Shown piece after piece: positions 23,815-33,400 of a stretch of 64,000 bases of DNA. The position numbers were made by a program, and so were the translations under genes. The notes under the pieces are model-generated. The model had not been told where the DNA came from. It saw nothing but the letters and a program-made list of their open reading frames with translations, and searched no databases. The stretch is from Paenibacillus tengchongensis (GTDB lineage: Bacteria > Bacillota > Bacilli > Paenibacillales > Paenibacillaceae): positions 62,001-126,000 of the forward strand of contig NZ_WACP01000014.1 in the NCBI RefSeq assembly GCF_008973665.1, read 5' to 3'. Numbering within the stretch: position 1 is the first letter of the stretch; each line of letters begins with the position of its first letter.

Positions 23815-25173
23815 TCAGTTGTTAAAGAGTTGTAAAAAAATCCGGACGGTTGTTCCTTCACCAGGCACCGAATTCAGGCCGACCCTGGCCTCATGCGCCT
23901 CGGCAATTTGCCGGCACAGGGAAAGGCCAAGCCCTGCATTGCCGTAGACCCTCGAACGTGCAGGATCTGCCCGGTAGAATGGTTCGAAGGCCTGCTTACA
24001 CTGCTCCGCGGTCATTCCACTGCCGCTGTCGCTTACTTCCAGCACGGCTTCCCCGTCCTGCTCATAAGCCAGCAGGCGGACCTGGCTGCCCGCCGCCGAA
24101 GCACGGATGGCATTGTCGATCAGGTTCACCAGATAAGCGGCAAGCAAGTCGGCATCCCCCCATACCCTCCGGATGGAGCAGTCCGTCTCCAGCGGGATAC
24201 CGTTTCCGGTTAATTGCAGCTGCTCCGTCTGCACCACGGTCTCAAACAGCCGGGCTACATCCACCTCTGTTAACACCAGCGGATGGTGCCGCAGAACCGA
24301 TAAATCCAGCAGCTTGAACGCCAGGTTCTTCAGCCGGAGTGTCTCGCTGCGGATGTAGCTGCCCGCCTTCATCTGGTCTTCCCGGCCGATATTGGCCGAG
24401 GTGAGCAATTCGGCAAAGCCCTGCATACTGGTCAGCGGAGTCCGCAGCTCATGGGCCAGATTATCGACCATTCGCTGCTTCTCTTCGGCCATGTCGGACA
24501 GTTCGTTCATCCGCTGCTCCACTACCGAAGCCATCCGGTTGAAATTGACAGCCACCTCGCCGAATTCATCCTTGCTGTGCAGGTTCACCCGGTTGGAATA
24601 ATCGCCTTCGGCGATCGTCTTGGTCGTCTCTGACAACTCCTTGAGCGGCTTGGTCAGCCGCTTAATCATGAGGAAGAGCAGCAGTGCCAGCACAGGACCC
24701 GAAATCCAGTTAATCATGACAAAGAATCGGTTCAACTCCCGCTGCTGCCGGTGAAGTCCGCTGATATCGCGGGTATAGGTCAGCTCCAGCTGCTGATAGG
24801 GAGCCGGCAGCGGCATAGACATGCGGATGAGTTGTACTTCTTGCACGGCTGCATTCCTTTCTCCTGCCCCGGGATAAATCAGCCGCCCGTTCTCCCTCAG
24901 CTCCAGCCCAATTCCTTGTTTGCCGTAATAATCACCGTACGATTCAGCAACGCTGGCCAGCAGAACCGGAGTGAGCGGGTTCCCCCGCGCCCGGATGGAA
25001 TCGAGATTCTCGAAGATATTGTTGGCGATCAGCAGCTGCTCGCTGGCCGCCCGTCTGGTCTCGCTCTCCATATTCAGCTGCCAGCTCTTTTTCATCACCA
25101 TAATGACACTGATGTCCAGGGCGGCAATAAAAAGCGTAATAACGGCTAGCAGAATTTTATGCCAGAACCGCAT
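23815..25173 (-). CDS. Sensor histidine kinase
   Basis: A 452-residue membrane kinase. N-terminal TM segment (ILLAVITLFIAALDISVIMV), an extracellular sensor of about 115 residues, a second TM (WISGPVLALLLFLMIKRL), HAMP, then HisKA with phospho-His in NLAHELRTPLTSMQGF and HATPase N (LVNLIDNAIRAS), G1 (VSDSGSGM) and G2 (GNAGLGLSLC) boxes. It starts 3 bases after the response regulator stop. The signal is unknown. Confidence 0.94.
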   Translation of the reverse strand: MRFWHKILLAVITLFIAALDISVIMVMKKSWQLNMESETRRAASEQLLIANNIFENLDSIRARGNPLTPVLLASVAESYGDYYGKQGIGLELRENGRLIYPGAGERNAAVQEVQLIRMSMPLPAPYQQLELTYTRDISGLHRQQRELNRFFVMINWISGPVLALLLFLMIKRLTKPLKELSETTKTIAEGDYSNRVNLHSKDEFGEVAVNFNRMASVVEQRMNELSDMAEEKQRMVDNLAHELRTPLTSMQGFAELLTSANIGREDQMKAGSYIRSETLRLKNLAFKLLDLSVLRHHPLVLTEVDVARLFETVVQTEQLQLTGNGIPLETDCSIRRVWGDADLLAAYLVNLIDNAIRASAAGSQVRLLAYEQDGEAVLEVSDSGSGMTAEQCKQAFEPFYRADPARSRVYGNAGLGLSLCRQIAEAHEARVGLNSVPGEGTTVRIFLQLFNN

Positions 25174-25175
25174 GG

Positions 25176-25832
25176 CTATACCTGAACTTCCAGGCGGTAG
25201 CCCAGTTTAAATACCGTTTTGATCCGTTCTTCCCAGCCCAGCTTTTTGCGCAGCTGGCGGATATGTACATCTACGGTGCGGGTATCCCCGGCGTAATCAT
25301 AGCCCCAGGCCAGTTCCAGCAGCTTCTCCCGGGAAAGGGCGATGTTGCGGTTGCGGATCAGCACCTCCAGCAGTTCGAATTCACGGGCGGTCAAATCGAC
25401 AGGAACCTGATCTACCCGGACTTGCCGCTCCGGGAACCGGACTTCCACGTCATCGCATACGAAGGAGGCTGCGGTCACTTCATTCCGGCGCAGCACGACA
25501 TTGATGCGGGCCAACAGCTCCAAAATCTCGAAAGGCTTAATAATATAGTCGTCCGCCCCCAGCTCAAACCCCTTGATCCGGTCTGCCAACGCATTCCTGG
25601 CTGTAATCAGAATGACCGGAATCCGCAGATGGTGTATCTGCTGCATCACCTCAAACCCGTCCAGTCCGGGAAGCATCACGTCAAGGAGGATCAGGTCCGT
25701 CCGTTCCCGGCCCAGCCTTTCGATTGCCTCCGGCCCGGAATAGGCTTTGGAATAGGTATGTCCGACCAGCTTCAGATTCATCGTAATTAAATCGCTGATC
25801 GGCTGTTCGTCTTCAACCACTAGAATATAAGC
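25176..25832 (-). CDS. OmpR-family response regulator
   Basis: A 218-residue regulator: receiver domain with the acidic pair in VVEDEQP, phospho-Asp in LILLDVMLPGLDG and Lys in DDYIIKPFE; the C-terminal winged helix shows LTAREFELLEVLIRN and DVHIRQLRKKLG. I chose the ATG at 25832 (MAYILVVEDEQP) because GGAGG lies upstream and the longer frame adds an unrelated N-terminus. It pairs with the adjacent kinase; operon order is regulator, kinase, YcdB-like protein. Confidence 0.94.
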   Translation of the reverse strand, partial: AYILVVEDEQPISDLITMNLKLVGHTYSKAYSGPEAIERLGRERTDLILLDVMLPGLDGFEVMQQIHHLRIPVILITARNALADRIKGFELGADDYIIKPFEILELLARINVVLRRNEVTAASFVCDDVEVRFPERQVRVDQVPVDLTAREFELLEVLIRNRNIALSREKLLELAWGYDYAGDTRTVDVHIRQLRKKLGWEERIKTVFKLGYRLEVQV

Positions 25833-25905
25833 CATATTACTGCATGTCCTCCTGAATTCTGTAGTGAGCGTCTTACTCAATTACGATTTTATTTTTGTGC
25901 AGGAT

Positions 25906-26577
25906 TTATTTAATGGGGTCAGTGCTGACAGCCGCCGCATATCCAAGCTCATAGTCCTTTCCCTCCACGCTAAGCGCGCTGACTAATACTCCAAGAACGT
26001 ATCCGTATTCTATAATTACCGGTCCCCCGCTGAACCCTCCGCGAGGTAAGCTGGAAATGATGAAATGCTTGCCTTTCAGGAGATAAGGATCAATGATGGC
26101 GTTTATCTCTCCTTCTGCAGCAACAAGAAAAGCATCGGAGGCTAATGGAATTGGCGGATAACCCATAAGTAATACTTTATTCAGAATCAGCCTGTCGTTC
26201 ACTTCTTGATCGGAAAGCATCATATTAAGAGGGATTTTATCGTGATAAGAAGGCAACTTCTCAAGTTTCAACCCGTTTATATAATCGTCTAAATTGAAGT
26301 CCGTTTTTAGAATGACCACATCTACAATAGGGTCGTCATGAAAAAGAATATCGCTATACTCAATCTTGCGGTTCTTGTATTCTCCGTAGATCTCGAAGGC
26401 GTTATTGTCAATAACATGCCTTGCCGTAACTATGTATCCGTTACCTATATGAAATCCCGTGCCGATATTTGATTCTCCAGCTTCTGATTGAACAATAATC
26501 TTGACCAGACAATACCTGTATTGCTGGTATGCTGTCTTCATTACATTTGGGTTGGGAATGTATTTGAATTGCGCCAT
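25906..26577 (-). CDS. Cytosolic trypsin-like serine protease
   Basis: A 223-residue protein with a chymotrypsin-fold catalytic triad: His54 (TARHVIDN), Asp86 (DPIVDVVIL) and Ser183 (RGGFSGGPVI). It has no signal peptide, TM segment or PDZ domain, so it differs from HtrA. Related proteins stand alone or act as sensors in defence or conflict systems, but I see no partner here. ATG at 26577 follows GAGGAGATGAGAACGCT. Intact triad and normal length argue that it is functional. Confidence 0.82.
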   Translation of the reverse strand: MAQFKYIPNPNVMKTAYQQYRYCLVKIIVQSEAGESNIGTGFHIGNGYIVTARHVIDNNAFEIYGEYKNRKIEYSDILFHDDPIVDVVILKTDFNLDDYINGLKLEKLPSYHDKIPLNMMLSDQEVNDRLILNKVLLMGYPPIPLASDAFLVAAEGEINAIIDPYLLKGKHFIISSLPRGGFSGGPVIIEYGYVLGVLVSALSVEGKDYELGYAAAVSTDPIK

Positions 26578-26616
26578 AGCGTTCTCATCTCCTCATACGC
26601 GAATCATATCAAAAAA

Positions 26617-26634
26617 GGGCTGCAAATGCAGCCC
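26617..26634 (-). terminator. Terminator after the histidine kinase remnant
   Basis: GGGCTGCATTTGCAGCCC, an 18-base palindrome, followed on the minus strand by TTTTTTG. Confidence 0.85.
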
Positions 26635-26644
26635 GTTATCGTGA

Positions 26645-27420
26645 CTATGCGCGGAAGGTCAACGTAAACGTCACGCCCCCGTGTTTGTTCTCTACCTTAT
26701 ACGCTCCTTCGTTCAGCTCCACAATCCGTTTTACTATGGCAAGCCCCAGTCCGGTTCCGCCGCTGATACGGTCCCTTGCGGCTTCTGCGCGGAAGAACCG
26801 CTCCCAGACCCGTTTCAGATAAGGCTCGGGTATACTCTCGCTTTGATTGTGCACGTAATACGTACACTGATCGCTGCACCTAGTATGCCAATTTCGATTG
26901 TACTGCCGGGCTCAGCATGGCGGATCGCATTGGTCAGCAGATTCAATACATCCTGCTCATACGGTACCCGAGTTTCTGAGTCACCTCTTCCGTCAGCCCG
27001 CAAGCAGCACTGGGGAGCTGTACAGCTTGACGGCCGGAGAATCAAGGCGAAGCAGCTCCAGAATATCCTGGCGAGCCGCTCCATCTTCCCGGTCTCCTCC
27101 AGCATTACGCTGATATAATGCTCCTGCCTGAGCTGATCCCGTCCTGTATCCCTTCCCGAAGCCGCGCACGATGCTAAGCGGCGTCTTTAATTCAAGCGAA
27201 GCATTGGCAAAAAGTCCTTCTGCCCCAGCGTGATCCCCAGCTTGCTCGACGGCTTGAAGAGCGTATTCGAGAGGTTGCCCGGCTCATCCTTGCGGTGCAG
27301 CGGCTCCTCCCCGGAGCAATCCAGGCTCTTCATCTGCTCCGCTCTCTGGTTCAGTGACAGCAGGGGACGCGTTACCACACGCGAATACCAGATGGAGAGC
27401 AGGACGATCAGCACCTGGTA
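26645..27420 (-). pseudogene. Decayed sensor histidine kinase
   Basis: Three frames hold consecutive pieces of one kinase: TM end and HAMP (SIWYSRVVTRPLLSLNQRAE, 27187-27414), N-box region (DVLNLLTNAIRHAEPGSTIE, within 26815-27105) and G2 box (GTGLGLAIVKRIVELNEGAY, 26645-26854). The last two are joined by a one-base frameshift near 26850; further indels remove the HisKA box (fragments ILELLRLDSPAVKLYSSP remain readable). The N-terminal sensor is missing. No response regulator is adjacent. Confidence 0.82.
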
Positions 27421-27453
27421 AAGGGTACTTGTGTTTTTTATGTGTTCCAGATT

Positions 27454-27795
27454 CTACCCCAATGTGGAGACAGCTTGGCTCAGCAGGGTGTTCAGCTGTG
27501 CCGGGTTCCATTCCTGTCCCTTTTGCAGTTTAATCGTCTTGCGTTCCGGCGGCCCGGCGAATTCTTCCGGGAAGTTGATTCCGTCCGCATTAAAGATTGT
27601 AAAGCTCACTGCATCCTTCGAAGCGGAGATGACCGCCGCATATTTGCCGTTCTTCAGATAATGGGGCTTCTTATACTGCATCCGTTCCTGGGCGTCCGGA
27701 ATCACTGACAGGGTAAGCTCACGCAGTGCGGCACACAACTGGCTTTGCCAAGACTCTTTCAATGCACGGATATATTCTGTAACTTCCTCATTCAT
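27454..27795 (-). CDS. DUF1801 (YdhG-like) protein
   Basis: A 113-residue protein of the DUF1801/YdhG family (MQYKKPHYLKNGKYAAVISA; FNADGINFPEEFAGPPERKT). Members include Bacillus Fra, a frataxin-like iron chaperone, though this branch is uncharacterised. ATG at 27795 is set by GAGGAGG 7 bases upstream; the longer frame has no such site. Confidence 0.8.
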   Translation of the reverse strand: MNEEVTEYIRALKESWQSQLCAALRELTLSVIPDAQERMQYKKPHYLKNGKYAAVISASKDAVSFTIFNADGINFPEEFAGPPERKTIKLQKGQEWNPAQLNTLLSQAVSTLG

Positions 27796-27897
27796 CTTAA
27801 CTCCTCCTCTATCATCAAAAAACACTTTGGATTTTAAATAATTCTCCATTCATGGGTGCTTTGCCTTCATCCTTTTCTAAAAAGAAACAAACCATGA

Positions 27898-27953
27898 TTG
27901 ACTTTCGAGGTTTACTACAGTAGACTTATCATCAGAGGTTTACTGTAATAAAC
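27898..27953 (+). promoter_or_regulatory. Promoter and twin dyad operators of the blaI-M56 operon
   Basis: TTGACT (27898-27903), 17 bases, TAGACT (27921-27926). Two dyads share the half-site GTTTACT: GTTTACTACAGTAGAC (27910-27925) over the -10, and GTTTACTGTAATAAAC (27938-27953) just downstream of the start. Their centres are 28 bases apart. This is the arrangement of BlaI/MecI-controlled promoters. Confidence 0.75.
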
Positions 27954-27970
27954 TTAGGAGGAGAAGTCCT

Positions 27971-28330
27971 ATCGAAGCCTACAAATTATTCGATGCCGAG
28001 TATAAATTCGCGTGCCTGGTCTGGGATCATGAACCGATTAACTCTACGGAGCTGGTCAAGCTAAGCCAGATGAAGCTCGGCTGGAAGAAGTCTACCACGT
28101 ATACGGTGCTGCGAAAGCTGTGTGAGCGCGGTGTCCTCAGGAATGAGGATGCAACGGTTACTGCCGTTATCAAGAAGGAAGAAGCGCAGCAATACGAGAG
28201 CCGGACGGTGGTGGACAAAGCTTTTGGCGGCTCGCTGCCGCAGTTCTTGACTGCATTTCTGGGCAAGAAGAAGCTGTCCGAAAAGGAGGCTGAGGAGCTG
28301 AAGCGGATTATCGAGGAGGCCACCCGATGA
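27971..28330 (+). CDS. blaI: BlaI/MecI-family repressor, apparent ATC start
   Basis: About 119 residues. The winged-helix core is complete (MKLGWKKSTTYTVLRKLCER, then GVLRNEDATVTAVIKKEEAQ), ending with the dimer helix EEAEELKRIIEEATR-like. The homology begins upstream of the only ATG (28070), with EAYKLFDAEYKFACLVWDHE. AGGAGGAG lies 7-8 bases before ATC at 27971, and no ATG, GTG or TTG occurs in frame between there and 28070. So ATC may be a real non-standard start, or the start codon has mutated. The stop overlaps the M56 ATG by 4 bases. Confidence 0.8.
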   Translation: MEAYKLFDAEYKFACLVWDHEPINSTELVKLSQMKLGWKKSTTYTVLRKLCERGVLRNEDATVTAVIKKEEAQQYESRTVVDKAFGGSLPQFLTAFLGKKKLSEKEAEELKRIIEEATR

Positions 28331-29769
28331 TCACAGACCTGTTTATCCTGACCCTCAATATGAGCATCACGGCGGGTTACGCGGCAGCTGCGGTTATCAT
28401 TACGAGGTTCGTGCTAAGGCGCTCCCCCAAAATATTCTCTTACTTCCTATGGTCCGCCGTAATGTTCCGGCTGTTGCTTCCATTCAGCTTCACTTCAAGC
28501 TTCAGTTTCCTGCGGTGGGTACAGCCTGAGGACAAGGCGGGTACGGGCGTCCTGGCCTTTGTCCCCCAGGATATCGGAATGCAGCTGCGGCCGGCCGTAG
28601 ATGCCGGGATTAGCGGAATCAGCCGTCTGGTCAATACTTCTCTTCCGGACGCCGACCGGGCGGCCAGTATAAATCCGCTGCAAGTCATGCTGTGGATAGG
28701 GAGCTTGATTTGGCTGGCAGGCGTGGCGATGATCCTTGTATACAGCATCGTATCGTATCAGCGGCTCATGTCCCGGGTCCGGACGGCTACCCTGGTCAGG
28801 GGCAATATTTTTGAGAGTGAGCAGATCGGTACGCCCTTTGTCTGCGGCTTCCTGAAGCCGAGAATCTACATTCCCTCCGGCATGGACGGGCAGGAGCATA
28901 TATTACTGCATGAAGAGACGCATATCCGGCGGCGGGATTATCTGATTAAACCGTTTGCGTTCGTGCTGCTGGCCATTCACTGGTTTAACCCGCTGATGTG
29001 GTTGTCCTATGTTCTTATGAGTAAAGACATGGAAATGTCCTGCGACGAAGCTGTCGTGAAGAAGCTGGGTAGCGGCATCAAAGGGAGCTATTCCAATTCC
29101 CTGCTCTCCTTTGCAGTAAGAGGTAACGGGGTGTGGAACGGCAGTCCGCTTGCTTTCGGCGAGAGTGATGTAAAAGCAAGGATTAAGAATGTTCTGGCTT
29201 ACCGTCAGCCCTCACGCCGAATGGTTACTGGTCTTGTGCTCGTCATTGCAGTGATCATTGCGGGCTGCACGGCAAACCCCAAACTGGTAGGGCCGACGCC
29301 AGCACCAGCCTATTCCGGATATGATCTGAAGCAGCTTATGCAGAACAGCACACTTTACGTGGGCAACGCCAGCAAGGTCGGCGGTCTGCTCCGGGGTATG
29401 CCGGTCCCGGAAGGTCTCGAATCAACAGGGATGGAGCTGCAGACGGCCGATCCTCCTTATGGACTGACCGTTAATTATGACGTGCATGACTCTGCTGCGT
29501 TAATGAAGAATGAAGCGATTAGCGGTGATGCTTTTTATCCTAATGCGATTCTGCTCTTCAGCCTGATCGACAACGTGGATCACGTAACCATTTCGCTTGC
29601 TGATCACACGGGTCTATATGACGGCGCTTCATACAGCTTTACCTATTATAGAGAGCAGGCAGAAAAGCTGATGGACGAAGACGTCCGGCTGTATGCCGAA
29701 GATGAAGCGGGCCTGCGCAGGCTGATTGACAAGATTAACGGGATGACTTCGTATTATCATTATAACTAA
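28327..29769 (+). CDS. BlaR1-like M56 membrane metallopeptidase with C-terminal DUF4825
   Basis: A 480-residue membrane protein with four N-terminal TM segments and a zinc-protease loop; the HExxH motif is HEETH at 195-199, followed by NPLMWLSYVLMSKDMEMSCD. After a TM segment near 300 (LVLVIAVIIAGCTANP) there is an extracellular DUF4825-like domain in place of the penicillin-binding sensor of BlaR1. It probably senses an unknown extracellular signal and cleaves or inactivates the BlaI repressor encoded just upstream. The target genes are unknown. Confidence 0.88.
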   Translation: MITDLFILTLNMSITAGYAAAAVIITRFVLRRSPKIFSYFLWSAVMFRLLLPFSFTSSFSFLRWVQPEDKAGTGVLAFVPQDIGMQLRPAVDAGISGISRLVNTSLPDADRAASINPLQVMLWIGSLIWLAGVAMILVYSIVSYQRLMSRVRTATLVRGNIFESEQIGTPFVCGFLKPRIYIPSGMDGQEHILLHEETHIRRRDYLIKPFAFVLLAIHWFNPLMWLSYVLMSKDMEMSCDEAVVKKLGSGIKGSYSNSLLSFAVRGNGVWNGSPLAFGESDVKARIKNVLAYRQPSRRMVTGLVLVIAVIIAGCTANPKLVGPTPAPAYSGYDLKQLMQNSTLYVGNASKVGGLLRGMPVPEGLESTGMELQTADPPYGLTVNYDVHDSAALMKNEAISGDAFYPNAILLFSLIDNVDHVTISLADHTGLYDGASYSFTYYREQAEKLMDEDVRLYAEDEAGLRRLIDKINGMTSYYHYN

Positions 29770-29805
29770 AGAGAGCAGCCGGCAATTTAGCCGGTTGCTC
29801 TCTTT
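29768..29805 (+). terminator. Bidirectional terminator between the M56 and dinB genes
   Basis: AAAGAGAGCAGCCGGC and GCCGGTTGCTCTCTTT pair around AATTTA. The A- and T-rich arm ends could serve both convergent genes. Confidence 0.8.
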
Positions 29806-29823
29806 GGATTTTCCCTCTCTTTG

Positions 29824-30294
29824 TCAATCCCAAAGCTTTGGCCGCCGGATTCCTGCCGATCTTAAATAATCTAACAGCTGGCCTGTATGTACAGATTCGT
29901 GGTAGGCAATTCTTAACAGCATATCGCCTAATGTGCGAATGTATCCGGCGTCACTCCGGTCGATCTGGATTTGCGACAAATCTTCTTCCCCGTATGATTT
30001 TACCGTGTCAATAAAGGCATTCCTGTACGGGCTTGAGAAATCAAGCTCGTCCTGAAGGGTTGTAAAGCTGCGGTTATCGTACGGCGATTCATAGGCAGGC
30101 AGACTTCCTTCATTAATGAGTGCAAGATGATAGTAATGCTCACTGTCCAGCACATGCCGGATCATCTCTTTGATGCTCAGGGCATCATCATCCGGCTTCC
30201 AGTCCAGCTCCGCTTCCGGTATGCTCTCCCATAGGATAATGCTTCTGCGCCGTACCTCTTCCAGATTCCAGACCATACATTCAATTGCGTTCAT
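29824..30294 (-). CDS. DinB-family protein
   Basis: A 156-residue four-helix bundle of the DinB/YfiT superfamily. The metal-binding histidines are visible as His48 (IKEMIRHVLDSEHYYHL), and His133 and His137 (AYHESVHTGQLLDYL). Members are thiol or metal-dependent transferases; the specific reaction is unknown. ATG at 30294 follows AAGGAG. The promoter contains an SOS-like box, in keeping with damage induction of Bacillus dinB. Confidence 0.88.
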   Translation of the reverse strand: MNAIECMVWNLEEVRRRSIILWESIPEAELDWKPDDDALSIKEMIRHVLDSEHYYHLALINEGSLPAYESPYDNRSFTTLQDELDFSSPYRNAFIDTVKSYGEEDLSQIQIDRSDAGYIRTLGDMLLRIAYHESVHTGQLLDYLRSAGIRRPKLWD

Positions 30295-30326
30295 AAGCGC
30301 TCCTTCTATATAGCAGAGTTTCAGTT

Positions 30327-30348
30327 ATTATACCAGAACATTTGTTTG
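30327..30348 (-). promoter_or_regulatory. dinB promoter with LexA/DinR-like box
   Basis: On the minus strand CAAACAAATGTTCT (30335-30348) differs from the Bacillus SOS box CGAACRNRYGTTCG at only two of 14 positions. It is followed by an extended -10, TGGTATAAT (TATAAT at 30327-30332), so a bound repressor would sit on the promoter. Confidence 0.65.
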
Positions 30349-30382
30349 TAAAACAAACTTCTAACTTCTTCGTGAATGAAAA

Positions 30383-30405
30383 GAGCAGCCGCAATGCGGC
30401 TGCTC
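30383..30405 (-). terminator. Terminator of the large secreted protein gene
   Basis: GAGCAGCCGC and GCGGCTGCTC around ATT, followed on the minus strand by TTTTCATT. Confidence 0.85.
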
Positions 30406-30428
30406 CCCTGTTAAAACACTCTTCTCCC

Positions 30429-33400
30429 CTATTTGCTGACAGTTACTTTAAGGGTGTCACTAACGGTCTCTCCCGCTGCATTGACCAGCTCTGCACGGTA
30501 TTCATACACGCCGGAAGTGCGGCCGCTGACGGTTGTCACAGCGCTCTGGGCCGCAGGCGTATCGGCATTCAGCGTCTGCGTATCGATCAGCTGTCCGTTC
30601 TCATACAGGCGGTACTCCGTGGCGTTGGTACCCCACCACAGATTCATCGTCACTTTATAAGAGCCGTCTCCATCCCAGTTGTCATGAGCCAGGACCGGCT
30701 TGCCCGGAGCGGCATCGCGTATGGTCACCGTAAGCGGCTGACTCTTGGCTGTGCCGTATTTGTTGGTCAGCTCAGCAGTGTATACATAAGTGCCGTTTGG
30801 CTTGTCTTGGAGCGCTGTGCTTACCGTCTGGGCGGAGGGAGACACATCCTGCAGCGTCTTGGATTCGATCAGCGTCCCATTCTCATAGAGCTTGTAGCTT
30901 GTGCCGTTATTGCCCCACCAGAGGTTCATGGTAACGGTAAAGTTGCCGTCGCTAAGCCCATTGCTGTGACCGCTGTTCGAGGATAACACCGGCTGTCCGG
31001 GCTTGTCCGTTGCGAGTGCTGTACCGCCCGTAATCTGGAACGTGTAGCTCTTCTCGGTGATATTGCCCGCGGCATCGCTCACGATGTAGCTCACAATATG
31101 GGACCCGGCGCCCATTTCGGCGGCATTCAGGACCTGTCCTTCGGCAATGGGCTGCCCGTTCAGGAAAAGCTGCTTGGAGGCCACGCCGGAAAGGGCATCG
31201 GCAGCAGCCAACTCAAACTTCAGCTGCGCCCCCTCCTCCACATCGCCGACCGCATGGCCGGATTCTGTCAGCTCTGCTGTCGGGGGAGCCGTGTCGATCT
31301 GAAGGTTCAGCGTCTTGGCTTCCTCTGTCTTACCCTTGACCGGCACCGCATGGTAAGCCAGCGTATGCCGGCCGTCTTCACTTACGGCTACCGGCGCACT
31401 GTACAGAGCCTCCGCACCGCCATCCAGCGAGTAATATACCTTGGCTGTGTCGGAATCGGCTTTCAGCGTAACTTTGACGGGCTGTTTCAACCAGCCTGCG
31501 GTGTTCGGCTCCGCCGACAGCGTGGCCGCCGTTACCGGAGCTCCGGCTTCTTCAACAACGCTGAAGTCTCCGAGACTTCTCGGCTTGAGCTGGAATACGC
31601 CTTTGAAGATCGCAGCAACGCCGGTAATATCCAGCCTCTGTCCTTCAGCATAAGGAAAGCTGTCTACAGTGATGCCCGTCCGGACATCGACCCGGACATG
31701 ATTGCTTGAACCGTCTTCGGCAATGGCATCAAATTCAAAAGAACCGCTGGGAGCAGCGGTGATCATATTCGTCACCGTCACACCTTCAAGCTTGAGCAGC
31801 TGCCCCTGGTTAGCATCATTTACTGCTGCAGCTGAAACCGGCTGCGGCAGCTCCGCCGTTCCGGTCTTCTCGATCTGCACTACTTCGGTCAGCTCCAGCT
31901 CTGTATTATACAGCGCCGTGGACGCGGTTACTTTGACGGTGTCACCGGCATGAAAGCCGGACTGGCTCTGATAGACGTAAAGTCCGCCAGTCTCGTCCTG
32001 GAGGTAGAATGTCTGTCCGCCGAAGATGCCCGGCTCGGTCGTTACGGTTCCTTCTACCGTCACCAACGCTCCGGCTGCTTTGCTTCGGGCTTCGGCGATG
32101 GAAATGGCCGCCGGAATCGGATCTTCCTCAGCCGGAAGCGGCTCTGCCGGAACATTGCCGAGCGTTACCGCTTCGGTCTTCAGATTCGTGCCGTTCTGGC
32201 GCAGGCGCAGGTTGGAAGCAGCCGTGGTACCCGGCTTGATCTGCACAGTCAGGTCCTTGTAAGCATGCCCGTTCAGGTCGGCCGTCAGGCTAAAGTTGGC
32301 GCTATAGCCATAGCTGCTCGGCCACGTGCCGTCGCTGTTTTGGATCTTGGCGATCTGGGCGCCGCCGCTCACCTGGTAGATGCCTAATTGGAAGCCGGAT
32401 ACGCTGGTACCGGCAGGGAGGTTATCCGCGCTGACGCGAATCTGGAAATTCTGCGCATTCGGCAGCACCGCCTGATGCGTGAAGTTGTACACCGCAGTTG
32501 CGGTGGCCGCCGCTCCGCCGTAGGAGCCTGCTCTGAAGGTGCTGCGGTCATACCATTTGTAGCCGGCATTCGGCGCAGCCCAAGGCTCAGCCTGCGGTTC
32601 AGTGGACAGTGCCGGTTCCTCGAACGGGAGCAGCTGTGTCGGCTGATCCAGCGTCAGACCGCTGACCTGGGTGAAGTCCGTATAGCTCTCCTGCTCAGCG
32701 AGCCAATGGACGGTGTTCACCAGGAGCTCGGCATCGTCGGCCTCCTTAAAGCCGTCGTAGGTCGTTTTCTTGGCGCCGGTATCCTCGCGCAGATATTTCG
32801 GCGTGACATCCTCGACCGGCGAGGAGTCCCCGAGGAAGGCGGCTTTGCCGGCACCTTTTTTGGCGACCGCCACGTATGGGCCTTCCGCTACCCCGCCGCC
32901 GTTGTAGACGCCTTGGTCCACAGCGTTGCCCCAAGCGCTATTCGTTTGGGGCAGGTAGACGATGCCCTTCGCACGGGTGGGGTCGAGGATGGCCAGGGTG
33001 GACCCGGCATGCATGGCTACACTTGATACTCCCGACGTAATCCCGAAGGCTTGATTGGGCGCAACGATGTTGGTGGCGTTAATGTCGCCGAGCGCATTAT
33101 AGCGGAACCGGACGCCGAACTCTTCGGCCAGCCAGTCAGAGCTGACCACGCCCTGCATGGCGGCGGAGCCGGCTTCTTCGGCGCTCATACCCTTGGCCGG
33201 ATTGTCCCAGGCGCCGCGGCGGTAGCCGTTGAATGCCTCGTTGCCATCCCAGCGGTTCTTGTTGCGGTCGGCGTTATAATGATCGCCGATGAAGAAGATG
33301 CTGCCGCCGTTCTCCACGTACTCTGCCATGGCTGCCTGCTCGCTGACTTTAAAAGGGATATTGGCCTCAGCCACAACAAAGACATCATAGCCGGAAAGAT

